Source of the DNA: Capsaspora owczarzaki ATCC 30864
Lineage: Eukaryota > Opisthokonta > Filasterea
Assembly (NCBI RefSeq): GCF_000151315.2
Contig: NW_011887302.1
Location: 1,164,913 to 1,228,912 of the forward strand
Direction: 5' to 3'
DNA: 64,000 nt
Shown here: piece after piece, positions 1-12,099 of the stretch
How positions within the stretch are numbered: position 1 is the stretch's first letter
Layout: the number at the start of each line of letters is the position of its first letter
The notes under the pieces: model-generated
Database searches by the model: none
What the model saw: only the letters and a program-made list of their open reading frames with translations
What the model was told of the DNA's origin: nothing
Translations under genes and position numbers: made by a program

Positions 1-2289
1 CGACAGACGCAGGAACGGAAGACAGCGTCGAGGATGTCGAAACGTCGTGCGCTCCACCGTTGAGGGGCTCTGCAGGCGGAGGGGATGACGAATTGTGCAT
101 CAAGTGCTGAGCAACTTGCATGTAGTCGGTCTCGGGAAGAGGAGCGGCTGTATCCAACGCGGCGCGTGCGCGGATGGCCTCGGCGTCAATGTTGGTGCGC
201 GGCATAATCAACGCATCTGCAGCGGTCGGGATTTTTGCAGATTGTGCAAGGGCTCCTGCGTCACTCGAGGAGGAGGAGGTGGCAGCGGCAGCACCAGCAC
301 CGGTTGTCCCAGCAGGGCCACGCGTTGCTCCATCCGGTTTCATGCTGACCACGGCTGGCGAGTTCATCAAGTCCTCAAAGGTAAAGCTCTCCTCGGGGAG
401 ATGGTATCGTGCCTCGATTGACGACTTTGCGGGCAAGGTTTCATCGATGGTGGATGGCTCTGACGTTGGCGAGAGAACAGAAGGAGCTGCGCCCCAGCGA
501 CTGCCAATCTGAACTTCGTCTTTGGCGACCTTGGTTGCAGCGGGCTTTGAAGCTTTCGTGGCTGTGATGACTGCTGGGGTGGGTGCGGCCACCGGCTGAG
601 CAGCTGTCGGAGCAGCGGTCGTTGATGGAGCCGAGACCGACGGAGCCGCTGTCGAAGCAGCAGCTCTGGGAATGGCGGGAGTCGGTGCCGCCGTTGGAAC
701 AGCCGCAGAGCTGAGAACCGGCGCGGGAGGATTAGAAGGGACGGGCGCCGCCACGGGCACTGTTGCATTTGCAACAGGCAGAGCCGAGACGGCAGGAAGA
801 GTCACGGGAGCAGGGGCAGGCGCAGGCGTGACCGACGCAGCAGCTGGTTTAGCAGGAGTTGCGACAGGAGCGGGGGCAGCCTCAGACGCAGCAGCAACCG
901 CAGGAAGCGGCGGCTCGCTGGATACGTTCGCGGTGGCGGGCGGGGTCGAGATCGTGGCAACAGACTTCTTTTTCTTTTTGACGGCCACAGCGATAGCGGC
1001 GGCGTTGTCCGCGCTGCCATCGGCGATTGGCGCGTCGGCTTTGGGCTTTTTGGCTTTACGGACGTGGTGGGAAACAACAAGCGCGTCATCCGAGGCAGGG
1101 GCGGACACGACGAGGCCGCTCAAATTGAGAGGGGAGCCGGGCGGGCCGGGAGCAGGGGAAGCGGGAAGCGGCGGCTGCTGCTGTTGCACCGCAGCTTGCG
1201 CAGTCATCACGGGCACACCCGTCGCTGAAGATGGAGACAGGGTCGGAGCCGGTGTGTTTGGTTGAGCCTGTGGTTGCGGAGTCGTTGGCTGGCGTGGTGC
1301 AGGGTACTGCGGATTGTCCAGCTCGTTAATGTCGTAGGGAATGTTGAACTCGACCAGATCGAGCCCTGAAATCAGCGTCTGAAGCAGCAGGACCAGCTCT
1401 TGGTCAAAGATGAAGGCAAAGTCCTCGTAGAGCTTTGGCCGCGCCTTTGTGTCGTTCAGAATGATGGCAAAGTAGCTTTCGAGTGCCTTTTCGTTCAGTG
1501 CAAGGCGGACCCACGCTCGCCCGCGTCCAAACGGCGTCCGCACATTGACCTTGCGACCCAAAACAACCACTCTCAGTGAGCATGTTTCACCCCCCTAGAC
1601 ATCTCGACATGTTTGTTATGCAGTACATGTTGGCTTTACCAGTTTCGAGGTCATCATCTGGACGACTTCTGGCCTCGAGATGGTCGCCACGTACGACCAG
1701 AACTCGTCGCGCACAGGGTCAATCGTGAGTGCTTGAGCACCCGTCGTGGCAGTGGTCCCGCTGGACTGCTGTGGCGCAGCATTGTGGTGGAAGACGCTCG
1801 ATGCCAGCGAGTGGCCCGCATGGCTCGCCTTGAGCCCGTGCCGCAGCACAGCCTCGATCGCAGTGCACAGCTCGACCACCTCGGGCGATGAGCCTGTGAG
1901 GGCAGTCGCACCCGTGGCGGCGGACGAGGACGAGGACGAGGACGTTCCAGTGGTTGTCCCAGTCCCAGTTCCAGTCCCAGCCTCCTGCTTCGGCTGCTGC
2001 TGCTGCTGCTGGGCCACAATGAACTTGTACTGAATCTGCAGCAGCATTCAATCGCACATTGTTGAGTTGTTTTGTTGTTCGTCACACACAGTGATTCCCC
2101 AGTCATGCAGTTTTCAGCCAACACAATGCGTTTGTGCCATTGATCCTGTTCATCCCCACTCACGTCTTTCGTGATGCTCTGCAGGGTGCCGATGAGCTTG
2201 TCCTTCTCTGGGCGATGCTGCAACTGGCGCTCGGCGGCGCGGTTGACAGAGTGCGTCGTCCGCAGCATCTTCTCAAACATGTGCGCCAT
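1..2289 (-). CDS. RUN-domain protein, C-terminus beyond window
   Basis: Exons read as 2289-2164, 2035-1640 and 1549 to beyond base 1; all junctions are phase 0 with GT-AG ends. The start ATG at 2289 gives MAHMFEKMLRTTHSVNRAAERQ. About 690 residues are visible. The RUN domain spans roughly residues 85-240: VVELCTAIEAVLRHGLKA, then across the second intron VNVRTPFGRGRAWVRLALNE, close to the RUFY/FYCO1/PLEKHM signature GRGRAWLRLAL, then YEDFAFIFDQELVLLLQTL. RUN domains bind small GTPases of the Rab/Rap/Arl type and link membranes to motors. The domain is interrupted by a Gln/Thr/Gly/Ser low-complexity loop. Everything downstream is long Ala/Pro/Ser/Thr-rich sequence with a few Lys clusters, so the partner domain (coiled coil, FYVE, PX or PH) lies outside or is absent. 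RUN assignment is firm; the subfamily is not. Confidence 0.8.
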
Positions 2290-2553
2290 TGTAAGGGAAA
2301 AAGGGGAAAGAAGAAGAAGAATGGACTGAACCGAGTCGGAATAAAAAGGACGATTTGACATGGTGAACAACGCACATGAATACAAAACAACGGCAGCAAC
2401 ACAGACAGATAAGAAGGACGCGGGGGCGGGGGCGGGGGAAAGAGTGGGACGAACAAACAATCTCTTGCTTGTTCAGTTCGACACGTATTCCCGAATAGCT
2501 TTGCTTGAAATACAGTAATAGACCAGCAACGGATTAAACTGCACGAATGCTGG

Positions 2554-3881
2554 TTAGTTCCAGTGGGCAGCGCGGGCTTGGTGGCTGTTGGCTTGCTTGA
2601 AGGAGCCGAAATACTCTGCAGCAGCGGCAATCGAGGCACCGGCCACGGCAGCGGAAACAGCGATTGGCAAGCTCAGTCCTGGATCAAAGCCAACGAGGTG
2701 ATAGCGGGCAGTGATGCCAAAAAAAAAGGAGATCCGAGAATGTGCGATAGAACGGTGAGACACATCGTCCTCAATGCCAGTCATCAGTACTCGTTTGTTT
2801 CTTACGCTGAATGCCCAAAGCAGCACCGGCGGCGGCACCACCAGCAGCAGCGCTAAAAGGATCGCGTTGGTGACGCAGGCTGGCAACAAAGCCTTCCGTG
2901 CCACTCCAAGCCGCGCCGACGGCAGCTGACGTGCAAAAAGGGAAACGATCCGCTCGAGTGAGTATTTCAAAGAAACAGCAGAATTGGCAGCATCTATAGA
3001 ATTCATCATCATGAGAGGTGCATTCACCCGGTGGATGTGGGAAGGTCGATGCAAACGAAAGCAAGTGGAAGGCGAAAGTGAAGCAAAACAAAAAGACTAG
3101 CTGGCCTCCCCCGCTGCCCATCCCACCATCCCCTCCCCAATATCAAGATCTGTGGATCAAAGAGCTGCCATCGAGTTCTTCCGTCATCTGAACTGACGAA
3201 GCGGAGTGCGTGAGGTCGACACAAAGATTTTGTGTGCTTTGTTGAACGAGTCGCAGCTCCTTGTCCCCCTGGCACGGATCAGCTCCATCCAAGCCATCAA
3301 CAGCATCACACCAACGAATACTGCCAGAGTGCGTATTCGACGTGCATCACACATCCGTTGAAAGCGAGTGAATCCGAGTGAGAGTTCCTCGTTGTGGATG
3401 GCTCTCGCAAGCAAGCAAAGCAGCGCCCCGTGCGTCTCGAATTCCACCATTCAAACAACGAGAGCGACTTTTGTCTCAGTGAATGACCATCCGACGTGAC
3501 TGATCGGCCCCACAGTGGAGGGGCAGGATCCATTGGCATTGGCATTGGGAACAGCCTTCGTCCTCTCTCCCCTCCTCCACCGCAGCTTCCCATCAGCCAG
3601 CCAAAAGATCCGAGCACATCTGAAGCGCCGTGTTCCTGTCACACACCGAATGCGACCGAGTAGCGGCCGAGGTGGCCTGCAGTGTCGCGCAGGAGGACGC
3701 CCGTGAACTCCTTGACGGCTGGCTGCTGGACCCAGGCGGCGTGGACCGAGCCAGCGAACAGGCCGACGCAGCCCAGCTTGGCAGACGTCGTGATCATGTT
3801 GCCGATGACGTCCGTCGGGGCGTCGCGCGGGTGGTACTCGTGCGAGCCAGGCGCAGCGGAAGAAGCCTCGTCGTGGTGCAT
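2554..3881 (-). CDS. NDUFA11: NADH dehydrogenase (complex I) subunit NDUFA11/B14.7
   Basis: Three exons, 3881-3647, 2925-2806 and 2678-2554, joined in phases 1 and 1, give 159 residues (human NDUFA11 is 141). The product belongs to the Tim17/22/23-like family and is an accessory subunit of mitochondrial respiratory complex I in the inner membrane. The junction GRYSVAF|AAVGAAWSG matches the human GQYTFTAAAVGAVFG region, and RDPFSAAAGGAAAGAALGI matches DPLNYFLGGCAGGLTLGA. Four hydrophobic small-residue-rich helices are visible. The first intron is about 720 bases, long for this window. The start at 3881 (MHHDEASS) is the only ATG ahead of the conserved part in frame. It is divergently transcribed from the polyQ gene at 4214, with a 332-base shared promoter region. 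Confidence 0.85.
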
Positions 3882-4213
3882 TGCTGAAAGGGAAAAAAAA
3901 AAAAAAAGAGTGAGCAAAAAGAGTAACGCTAAAATATTCAATAAAACTCAAACAAAAACGCAAGGGTCAAAAAGTAACTAAAAAAACAGCAGAAAAGTAC
4001 CAAAATATAAAGAGCGCCGAAAAAAAGAGTGAGCGGAAAGAGTAACTTTAAAATATTCAATAAAACTCAAACAAAAACCCGAGGGTAAAAGTTCACCAAA
4101 AACCTGAATTGTATTGAATTGTATGGAGCTCAGTCTCTCAGAAATCTTTTGCTCTTCTTTCGCTCTGCTTTAGCTCTTCTTTTGCTCTTTGCCTCCCTTC
4201 CACAACGCAAGCC
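3882..4213. promoter_or_regulatory. shared divergent promoter region with a duplicated block
   Basis: This 332-base interval separates the starts of NDUFA11 (minus) and the polyQ gene (plus). It contains a roughly 65-base A-rich block present twice, near 3908-3970 and 4027-4090, offset by about 119 bases and nearly identical, including the core AAAATATTCAATAAAACTCA. The copies differ at a handful of bases. No TATA box can be assigned with confidence. A pyrimidine-rich TCTTTTGCTCTT stretch precedes the plus-strand ATG. Confidence 0.5.
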
Positions 4214-4336
4214 ATGGCCATCAGCGTGAACGACTACATCCGACAGCTCAAGCAGCAGCGGCTGGACGAGATTGAGACGGGGCGCGCGTACGACGAGCGA
4301 GCAGAGGCCGAATGGTCTAAGAAATCGAGCACTTCT

Positions 4337-4373
<37 letters not shown>

Positions 4374-5086
4374 CGAACGTCAATGTGCTGGCACTGCCAG
4401 AGTACTACCGGCAGCTGCTGGCCAAGCTCGAGCTGTACCAGGACACGGTGCGGCAGCGACTCGAGGACGCGCTGCAACCGCTGCAGCTGCACTCGACGTA
4501 CGGCGAGGTCGCGACGCGCGCGCACGGGAGCGCCTACCACTTCCGCTTTGCCCAGGCGATCGAAGCCGTCGAGAGTGCCGAGGACGACGCACAACGCGAG
4601 GCCAAGGCGCAGGCCGCGCGCAAGTCGACCGGCGCGATTCCTCCTCCAAGGCCAAAGCAGCCATCTTATACCAGTGACGGAGGGCGACTTCCGCCACCGC
4701 GACCCCAGCCACCCCAGCAGCAGCAGCAGCAGTCATACACCCAATCCGCTGCATCAACGCAGTATGGCGGCGGCAGTAATGGTGGAGCGGCGGGATCAGG
4801 CCGTCATTCCTCCGCGTCGGCGTCGCCGTCACAGTCCTCGTATGCGGCGTCGTCCAGCGTCACTTCAGCGGCAGCAGCTGCACGCGTCGGCGCACTCGAT
4901 GCAGCAGATGGCGACGCGTGGGGCAATCTGCCGACGCAGCCGCAGCAGCACAAGTGGAAGCAGCCGCCGGTCGAGGACTTTGAGGCTTCGCGCGCCCAGC
5001 GACGTAGCGACTTTGACTCGCGCTGGGGCAGCAGCGCTGCTACCGGTACGAGCGTCCAGACAAGCCGCTCCACTCCAGATTGGTAG
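4214..5086 (+). CDS. unknown 290-residue polyQ/Ser-rich protein
   Basis: This is a single uninterrupted reading frame starting MAISVNDYIRQLKQQRLDEI. I do not recognise the family. Residues 1-40 and about 56-140 are charged, helical and non-repetitive (YYRQLLAKLELYQDTVRQRLEDALQ), and are probably the conserved core. They are separated by a pure Gln run (CAG repeat, bases 4338-4371). The second half is Pro/Gln/Ser/Ala-rich with another Gln run near residue 170, and the C-terminus ends RAQRRSDFDSRWGSS with a final DW. No signal peptide or membrane span is seen. The soluble, low-complexity character would suit a scaffold or nuclear protein, but nothing in the sequence fixes a function. Confidence 0.7.
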
Positions 5087-5556
5087 AATGAACAGAAATT
5101 GTCGATGTCTCAGGTGTTTTTTGGTTTTTGCGTTTTGGTTGGAACGTCGCACATTGGATTCGAATTCTTGTCACTAAAGATTGCTGCTCAGAAAGTACTG
5201 TTGTTTCTTTGGGTTTAGAATTCCGAGGCTTCAGCATTGAGAAGCAAAACGCTTTTAGTTGTGTTGATTTCGTTGGGAATAACAGGAGAATCTGGTGTTT
5301 CTGGTTATTCCGGTATTCGAGGCTTTATTCAGGGTTCGAATTTGAGCCAAACCGGTTGATGCGTGTCTAGGGATGTTCATCAGATATCAGCTACTGTGCA
5401 AAAGAAGCGAGCTGTCGCAGTCTCACTCGTTGGACGAATATATTGCTGAAACTTGAACTCAATTCCGTCTTCTTGTTGCGTTTTCTGTACTTTTCGTTTT
5501 CTTTGTTGTCGTTTCCATCGCTTTTGAAAAATCCTTCGAACTGGTTTTCATTCATC
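5087..5556. other. intergenic region and 5' leader of the RCC1-BTB gene
   Basis: 470 bases between the stop of the polyQ gene and the ATG at 5557. It is T-rich, without a coding pattern, RNA gene or repeat that I can recognise. The last 90 bases are pyrimidine-rich, as expected for a transcription start region or leader. Confidence 0.5.
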
Positions 5557-8500
5557 ATGTCTGTCTACACGTGGGGAGCCTCGTACAACCCCGAAGTCAA
5601 AGAGCAGCTTGTGCCGCAAGTGGGTACGTTCTGCCAAACCATCACACTTCCTTTGATTCCGCTGCACCACCCCATCCATCCATCCATCCATTCTGATTTC
5701 ATCCAATTTTTTGTCTGATGCATCGATATGATGACCGATCTATCAAACACCGTTCTGGAGCTCGTTTTTTGTTTTCCGCGAAATCGGTTGAAACAAACGC
5801 TCACGTCGGCGTTTCACTGAATTCACGTTGCTTTCGTTTTTTGAATGCTTTGGCGCATTACATTCATCGGTCGTGAATGGATTGGCGTTGGTTGTTGGTC
5901 GATTCTACTGTACTCTGAGCATTGTTGTGTGATGCGCCGCCTTCGAAGAGTGAAACTATCGCAGTGACAGCTCAGCGACGAAATTTGGCTCAAAATTTGG
6001 CTCAAAATTTGGCTCAAATTGTAAACTCACAATTGTAAACTCAAATTTCCTCCTGCACAGAGGACTCGTTGCGCGGGCGACGCATCGTGCAGGTCGCATG
6101 CGGTGAGCAGCATACTCTGGCGCTGGACGATCTGGGCAACGTGTTCGCGAAGGGTCGCAGGCGCGAAGGCCAGCTCGGAATTGGTGACGGCGCGAATTCG
6201 CTGCCCGCTGCGACCAGCTTCCACCCGATCGTGGGTCTGCAGCACGAGAAGGTGCTCAGCGTTGCGTGTGGAGCTCACCACTCGCTCGCCGTGACGGCGT
6301 CGGGCGCAGTGTACTTTTGGGGTCTTGCGCACGAGCGCATTGAGCATGCTGCGCCAGAGCTCATCACCGTCACTGCCCGTCCACTCACCGAACGCCAGCG
6401 CAAGGTAGAGTTTCGATTTGCCATTCTGATGTGGTGGTTTTGTTTGCGAACAAAAATGGCGGAGGGTTGACTTTTTTTGCTTGCTGTTTGTGAATTGCAA
6501 CTCGATCGCGTTTCTCGTTGGCCTTTGTTTGATACCTTGCGACCAGATGGTGGAAAAATCGCACTATCAGTACTTTTCGGCAACGTCCTCGCGAACTGCA
6601 GCGGCTGGAAGCGGTGCCGTCCTGTCACAGGCCGAACGCGATCAGACTCGTTCAGCAACCAACCCCCCGACCGCCGTCCAAACCTCCGACACGCCCCGTG
6701 AGCAGTCGAATCCTGCTGCAAATGTCGCAAGTCAAACCCCTCCTGCTACCGTTGAGCATCCAATGAATGCGGCAGGTCGCGCTGCCCTGGCTCGTCAAAA
6801 TGGCACGTCCGCCACGACCACGACCACCACCACCTCCTCCGTTCCACCGCCGCCTCAGCAGCCGACAGTTTCGGAATCGCGTGATGAGTTCCATGCTGCT
6901 ACTGATAGCTCTCTCGGCACGGGAGAGGGCGAAAGTGACTCGGTTTCTTCCAGCGGATTTCGGCGACGCATTTACAGCCGACCGGTTCGGTTGCGGCTGC
7001 CGAGCGCCAGAAACGCCCATCTGGGCAGCTTTGTCGCCATCAACGAGCACGCCCTGGCCGAGCGAGCAGACCAGGACACCTCGTCATCTGCCGACAACCT
7101 GGAAGACATCCCATCCGAGCAGCATGTCACGGCAGTTGCTGGCGGATACTGCTTCTCGCTTGTCGTTGATACGCGCGGCCGCTGTTATTCGATTGGATTC
7201 AACGACATGGGCCAGCTTGGTCTGGGTCACAGATTTATGCAGGGCCAGCTGCAACGCATCCCAGTGTTTGACGCCCTCTTCCCGCATCGCCAGATCAAGC
7301 AAGTTGCCGCAGGCGTGCAAGCAGCTGCCGCCTTGGCCTATAGTGGCGATGTTTGGGTGTGGGGCTGCGGCGTCTTTGGTCTCGGTCTCGGAGATACCGA
7401 GGACCAGCTCAAGCCTCGCCGAATCACCAATATTTGGAACGTGACATTGCCCGACGAACCACCGCTGCCCGTCGATCTCGTCATGAAAGCTCCTATCGTC
7501 CAGCTGGTTGCCGGATCTCATCATTTCGTTTGCCAGGATGAGGGCGGCGCCGTCTATTCCTTTGGGCATGGTAAGTGTGGAAAGCGCGGTTTGTTCTGTT
7601 TCTGGTTTTGCGTCCTGCTGCGGGCGATATTGGCACTGTTTATTGTCTGCTCAATTGATTCAACTTTGTTTCCACCCAACCCCACCATCATCGGCCAAAC
7701 CTGCAGGCGAATACGGTCAGCAAGGCACCGGTGACGAGGGCGAATCCGGAGCAACCGCTCGACACGGCCATGCCCTGCCGCATCTGGTCAACTTTACTCC
7801 CAGTGCCACCCACACCAGCACGGCCAAGCAAGCAGCCGTGGCCACTCAGGTCGCCATGATTGGGAGTGGCTCGATTCACACCTTTCTCGTCACGGTGGAC
7901 CGACAGCTGTACTCGTTCGGCTGGAACTCGGCTGGTGTTCTCGGCCACGGCGACCGTCGTTTCCGTGTCTTGCCAACACACGTCATGGCTCTGGAAGGAG
8001 AGCGGGTGCTGAGTGTTGCTGGTGGGTGGAAGCACTCGATCGCCGTTGTCGAGTCCGAGTCGGCAACGTTTGCTTTCGACTTTCAACACTTGTGCAACCC
8101 GCCACATGCTCGACTGCGACCTTCCTTGTCGGGCATTTCCGAATTCGTTCCTGCGCTCAACATCAACCAACCGGATCTGGCGTTTGTCGTCGAGAACAAG
8201 CCGATTTTCGTGCACCGCGCTTTCGTAGCATCACGCTGTCGTCGCATTGCTGCCATGATTGCCATGACGGAGAAGTACGGTGGGAAAGATGTGCGCATGG
8301 AACCAGACACTGCAGAGAGCAATCCGGAAGAGTTTGTGCGCGCCGTTGCTTCGACGCGAAACGGCGACCCGACCGAGTCCGTCCAACTCTTGCAGGGCTC
8401 GATCGAGGCTCTGGCGCCACTTGTCATTCAGGTGTCGGGCCCTCGTTTTGTCGTTTTTGCTGGGTTGTGCGCGTACCTGTACACGGACCACGTCCGCATC

Positions 8501-9112
8501 CCGACCTTCTTTTTGCGCGAACTCGCGCAGCTTGCGCAACAGTACGGCCTCCCGCGACTGGTACTGCTTTGCAAGCGGCAGTCTATGCAGCATCACACGC
8601 CGGCCGAAGGCGAATCCGCGCCCATGAGCACCTTTGCCGCCGACATGGAAGGGTTGGTGGCGTCTCCGCGGTTTGCCGACGTCGTCATTGACATTGGCAA
8701 GGCGAGCATTCCTGCACACCGCATGATTTTATCAGCGCGGTGCCCCTACTTTCGTGCTCTGTTTGAAGGAGCCCTGGCTGTGGATTCGGGGACGCGTGTG
8801 ATCAGGATTGCCGCAGACGCTGACGACGGGCTTGTCAACGACGCCGAACCCGAGGAGACCTTCCTCAACCCATCCACTGTGCATGACTTGCTCATGTTTA
8901 TCTACACGGGGAACAGGGATGTGATTGGCCCCGAAAATGCTGCAGACTTGCTCGCCGCGTCCGACTACTTCATGATGCACGACCTCAAACAAGTTTGTGA
9001 GGCCGAGCTCATCCGATGTCTCGCCCCCGACAATGTCCAGGTGCTCCAGCAGTATGCCGATGCCTACCGTGCGATGCGCTTGCGCCACGAGTGCCGCAAG
9101 GTTGAGGTGTAG
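5557..9112 (+). CDS. RCC1-repeat protein with two BTB domains
   Basis: Four exons, 5557-5623, 6061-6404, 6547-7570 and 7707-9112, close in frame to 946 residues. Seven RCC1 blades are visible, each with a GxxHxxAL/xGxVYxWG pattern (for example ACGEQHTLALDDLGNVF, GGYCFSLVVDTRGRCYSIG, GSIHTFLVTVDRQLYSFGWN), so the N-terminal two thirds form a beta-propeller. A first, divergent BTB-like segment begins near residue 632 (DLAFVVENKPIFVHRAFVA). A canonical BTB/POZ starts near residue 798 (FADVVIDIGKASIPAHRMILSARCPYFRALF). RCC1-BTB proteins typically act as cullin-3 adaptors or in trafficking; the RCC1-BTB-BTB order recalls IBtk without its ankyrin repeats. A Thr/Pro/Ser-rich insert (about residues 150-270) splits the propeller. 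Intron 1 carries three copies of AAAATTTGGCTC at 5988-6020. Confidence 0.85.
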
Positions 9113-9612
9113 GGTCGGTTTTTTTTTTTTGTTTCTTTTGCTGTTCTTGATCTTCTCTTGTTTGAAGAACGAATGTATCAATCTTTTCCGTCTTGTTCAA
9201 CCTGAATCCGGCAAACATTTGACACCAACTGCCGTAGTCTCTTTCCAATCTCCATTGTGATGTGTTTTTTGTTGATTTTCCAGCTTGTTTCTGTACTCAC
9301 GCTCGCTCTTCCATCTCCGCTGTCGCTGCTCACAACAAAGCTTGTGAGCCTCGAAGCACATTTCGGTTGCTGCCATTTGATCGACGGCCTTGCGCGATCG
9401 CTGCGTTTCCACTCTGTCAAAAAACTCAGACAAACGTTTCCTTAACCAAGAACCCCGCAGCCCGTTCGTTTGACTACTGTCTGTTGGATCGCTCGATTTG
9501 TGCATAATTTTGAAGTTCAATCCTTATTTTTGCTTTGTCTCAGATTGTTGTGTGACACACAACCAAGTTTGGTTTTTTGTTGTTGTTTTGAACAATCTCG
9601 GTTTTTGCCGCC
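9113..9612. other. intergenic region
   Basis: 500 bases between two plus-strand genes. A short T run follows the RCC1-BTB stop; the rest is T-rich leader-like sequence ahead of the ATG at 9613. I see no RNA gene or conserved element. Confidence 0.5.
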
Positions 9613-10728
9613 ATGTCATTGTCATCATCATCATCGTCCTCGACTTCCAAGACGCCGTTGTTGGACCTCACTGGCAGTTGGACCAGTGCCAGCCTCGCGT
9701 CGTCTCTCATTGCCGACACTCCCAACGTTGAAACGTCGCCCGGGAGCAGCAGCCTCAGCAGCCTCAGCAACAGCCGCAGTGGATTGGATTCGAGTGCCTC
9801 GTCGTCATCACAGCCAGTGCTATTGCTCGACCGCGCAGCCGACCTCGTCCACTCCGACCAGTCGACAGCCGACTCTGAGGTGTCCGACCACGAGTATCTC
9901 CTGCCCGCTGCGGACTCGAGCGACGATGACCACGACGACCACGACGGCAGCAACAGCGACCAGCCAAAGTCGCTCAGCTCGAGCTTGAGCTCGTCCTGGT
10001 CGCGACTCGGCCGCTCGTTCACTGACTCTGGTGCTGCGTCTGCTTCTGCTTCCATCACAGGCGGACAGGCGAATGGTGGCGGTGTGACTGCGCCAGTTGA
10101 GGTTGCTGCCGCTGCCCGAGTTGCTCAGACTCCGCCTGCGCCTTCGCAGACTGAGCAGCCCGTTGTGACTGATGCCACTCCTGCATCGGTGCAAACGATG
10201 CAACCAAAGTCTCACAAACGACTCCGCCGATCGGTGAATCAAACGGGTCGCTCGCCATTCAAGACCCAACCGCAACTGCAACAACCGCAGCAGCACGGCT
10301 CGCGCAGAGCATCCAAACGCCACACATGCAACGGATGTCGCTGCCTGGCATACATAGTTGCGGTGATACTGGCAGGGCTCGTATTGTGGTTGATTTACGA
10401 CTTGACGGCGACGAACGCCGCCCTCTCCGACCAACTCCGGCAAATGACAGACACAGTGGAGGAACTCCGCTCCAGGCTCAGCTCCACAGAGCAGCGGCTC
10501 TCCGGCATCACGGAACAGCTGTCGTCGAGTCCCTCCGTGCACTTCAGTACGAATCTCTGGTCGTCGGTCGTCGATCGTACCACGTCCACCTTTAACACCG
10601 TCAAGGACCAGCTTGCATCCACGGTGGAGCATGCAGGAAAACGCTTTGGCTTTGGCGACAAACCCTCAAGTCTCAGCAAGTCACCACCGAAAGCGAAAAC
10701 GCAACGTCAACCTGCCGGCGAGTTGTGA
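9613..10728 (+). CDS. unknown single-pass membrane protein with coiled coil
   Basis: Intronless, 371 residues. Residues 1-240 are Ser/Thr/Asp-rich and disordered, ending in a basic stretch (HGSRRASKRHTCNGCRC). A hydrophobic helix of about 20 residues follows at roughly 246-266 (LAYIVAVILAGLVLWLIYDL), then a heptad-like segment (LSDQLRQMTDTVEELRSRLS) and a basic tail. With no signal peptide and positive charges before the helix, a type II orientation with a short luminal coiled coil is plausible. I do not recognise a family. It converges on the PARL gene, the two stops being only about 115 bases apart. Confidence 0.75.
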   Translation: MSLSSSSSSSTSKTPLLDLTGSWTSASLASSLIADTPNVETSPGSSSLSSLSNSRSGLDSSASSSSQPVLLLDRAADLVHSDQSTADSEVSDHEYLLPAADSSDDDHDDHDGSNSDQPKSLSSSLSSSWSRLGRSFTDSGAASASASITGGQANGGGVTAPVEVAAAARVAQTPPAPSQTEQPVVTDATPASVQTMQPKSHKRLRRSVNQTGRSPFKTQPQLQQPQQHGSRRASKRHTCNGCRCLAYIVAVILAGLVLWLIYDLTATNAALSDQLRQMTDTVEELRSRLSSTEQRLSGITEQLSSSPSVHFSTNLWSSVVDRTTSTFNTVKDQLASTVEHAGKRFGFGDKPSSLSKSPPKAKTQRQPAGEL

Positions 10729-10843
10729 ATGTATGGTCAAAGTGGAATCAATGTCCGCCACGTCGTTGACTGTTTGCCCGAAACAAGGGAGGTGCATGGA
10801 TGATATTGTGTTCCAATATTGTACAGTTCTGTGTTGTGCACCA

Positions 10844-12046
10844 TCACTTCAATCCTAACGAGCGTTTGACGTGAGCTTTGGTCGAGAGATATTGCTGCAG
10901 CCATGCACGCTTCCACTCGCCCCAGACGGTTGGTCGGCAATAGAGTGCATAGCAACCACCAATGAGTGCACCGCCCAAGTGGGCAGCATGATCAAACATG
11001 CGCCAACGGAAAATCAGGCCAAGAACATCCAGCGTGCAGGTGGCCGCGAACGCTTGCCACGCCGGGAAGTAAACATCGGGCACGAACGGAATGCCCACGG
11101 CGAGATTGGGGTGGACAGCGACAGCGGAAGCCACAATGCCTAGCAGCGCACCAGACGCTCCAAGAGAGGGCACAAATCGTCGGGCGGCGTTCTGCAAAAA
11201 GAGTGACCACGGATGAATCCAAACAACGCGGCGCCACGAGTCAGAATGTGCACACAAGAAAGGTGGAGAAGGGGGGGGGGTTGGCAGTGGGCATGCAGCC
11301 ATGACGAACGAAAGCCACCATACCGCGTAAAGATGGCTCGCCAACGAAGATCCAACTGCAGCGGTCAAAAACAAGGCCACAAACTGTTCAGATCCTAGAT
11401 CTTGCTGGGATACTTGTCCGAAACCATACAGTGCAAACATGTTGATGCCAAAGTGCACAGGGTCGCGATGGCTGAACGCGCTCAGCTGCCGCGAATCAAC
11501 CAAAAAAAAAAACAAAAACAAAAAACAAACAATGAGAACCCAAAAGACGCTGCGTGTCAACGTCCTGCAGGCATCTTGGCCAAACAACAAAAACCAAAGC
11601 ATTCACAATCGTCGTACCAGCTTGGGGAGCGCTCGGCCAGATCCAGGATGGGATAGAAAGTTGTTGTACATGAACGGCAAAAGCGCAGGAATCCGCCAGG
11701 CTGCAAATACCAAAGTGTTGAGACCTACAATGCCCCACATGAGCTTGACGCTCGGTGGTGCAGCACTGTCACAGGAGGATTTGACAGGCAACGCGCCAAG
11801 CAAAAGTGAGAATTGCTGCAGAAACCAGATTGAAACGCCAGACATGCGCAGACAATTGACCCACTCAATGTAATTCCTGAGAGACTCGAGAACCGGGGCT
11901 GGTTGGTCGCTCGGAAGGTCGAACGCAGCTTTGTTCAGCCATTGCTGAAAGCGCGATAGCGGAGGCTCGTTGTACCTGCGAACAATTCGATCGTGCTCAA
12001 CCACCGCAGCGATCGCGAAACTTCCAACGGCAACCTGAAAGCGGCA

Positions 12047-12099
<53 letters not shown>

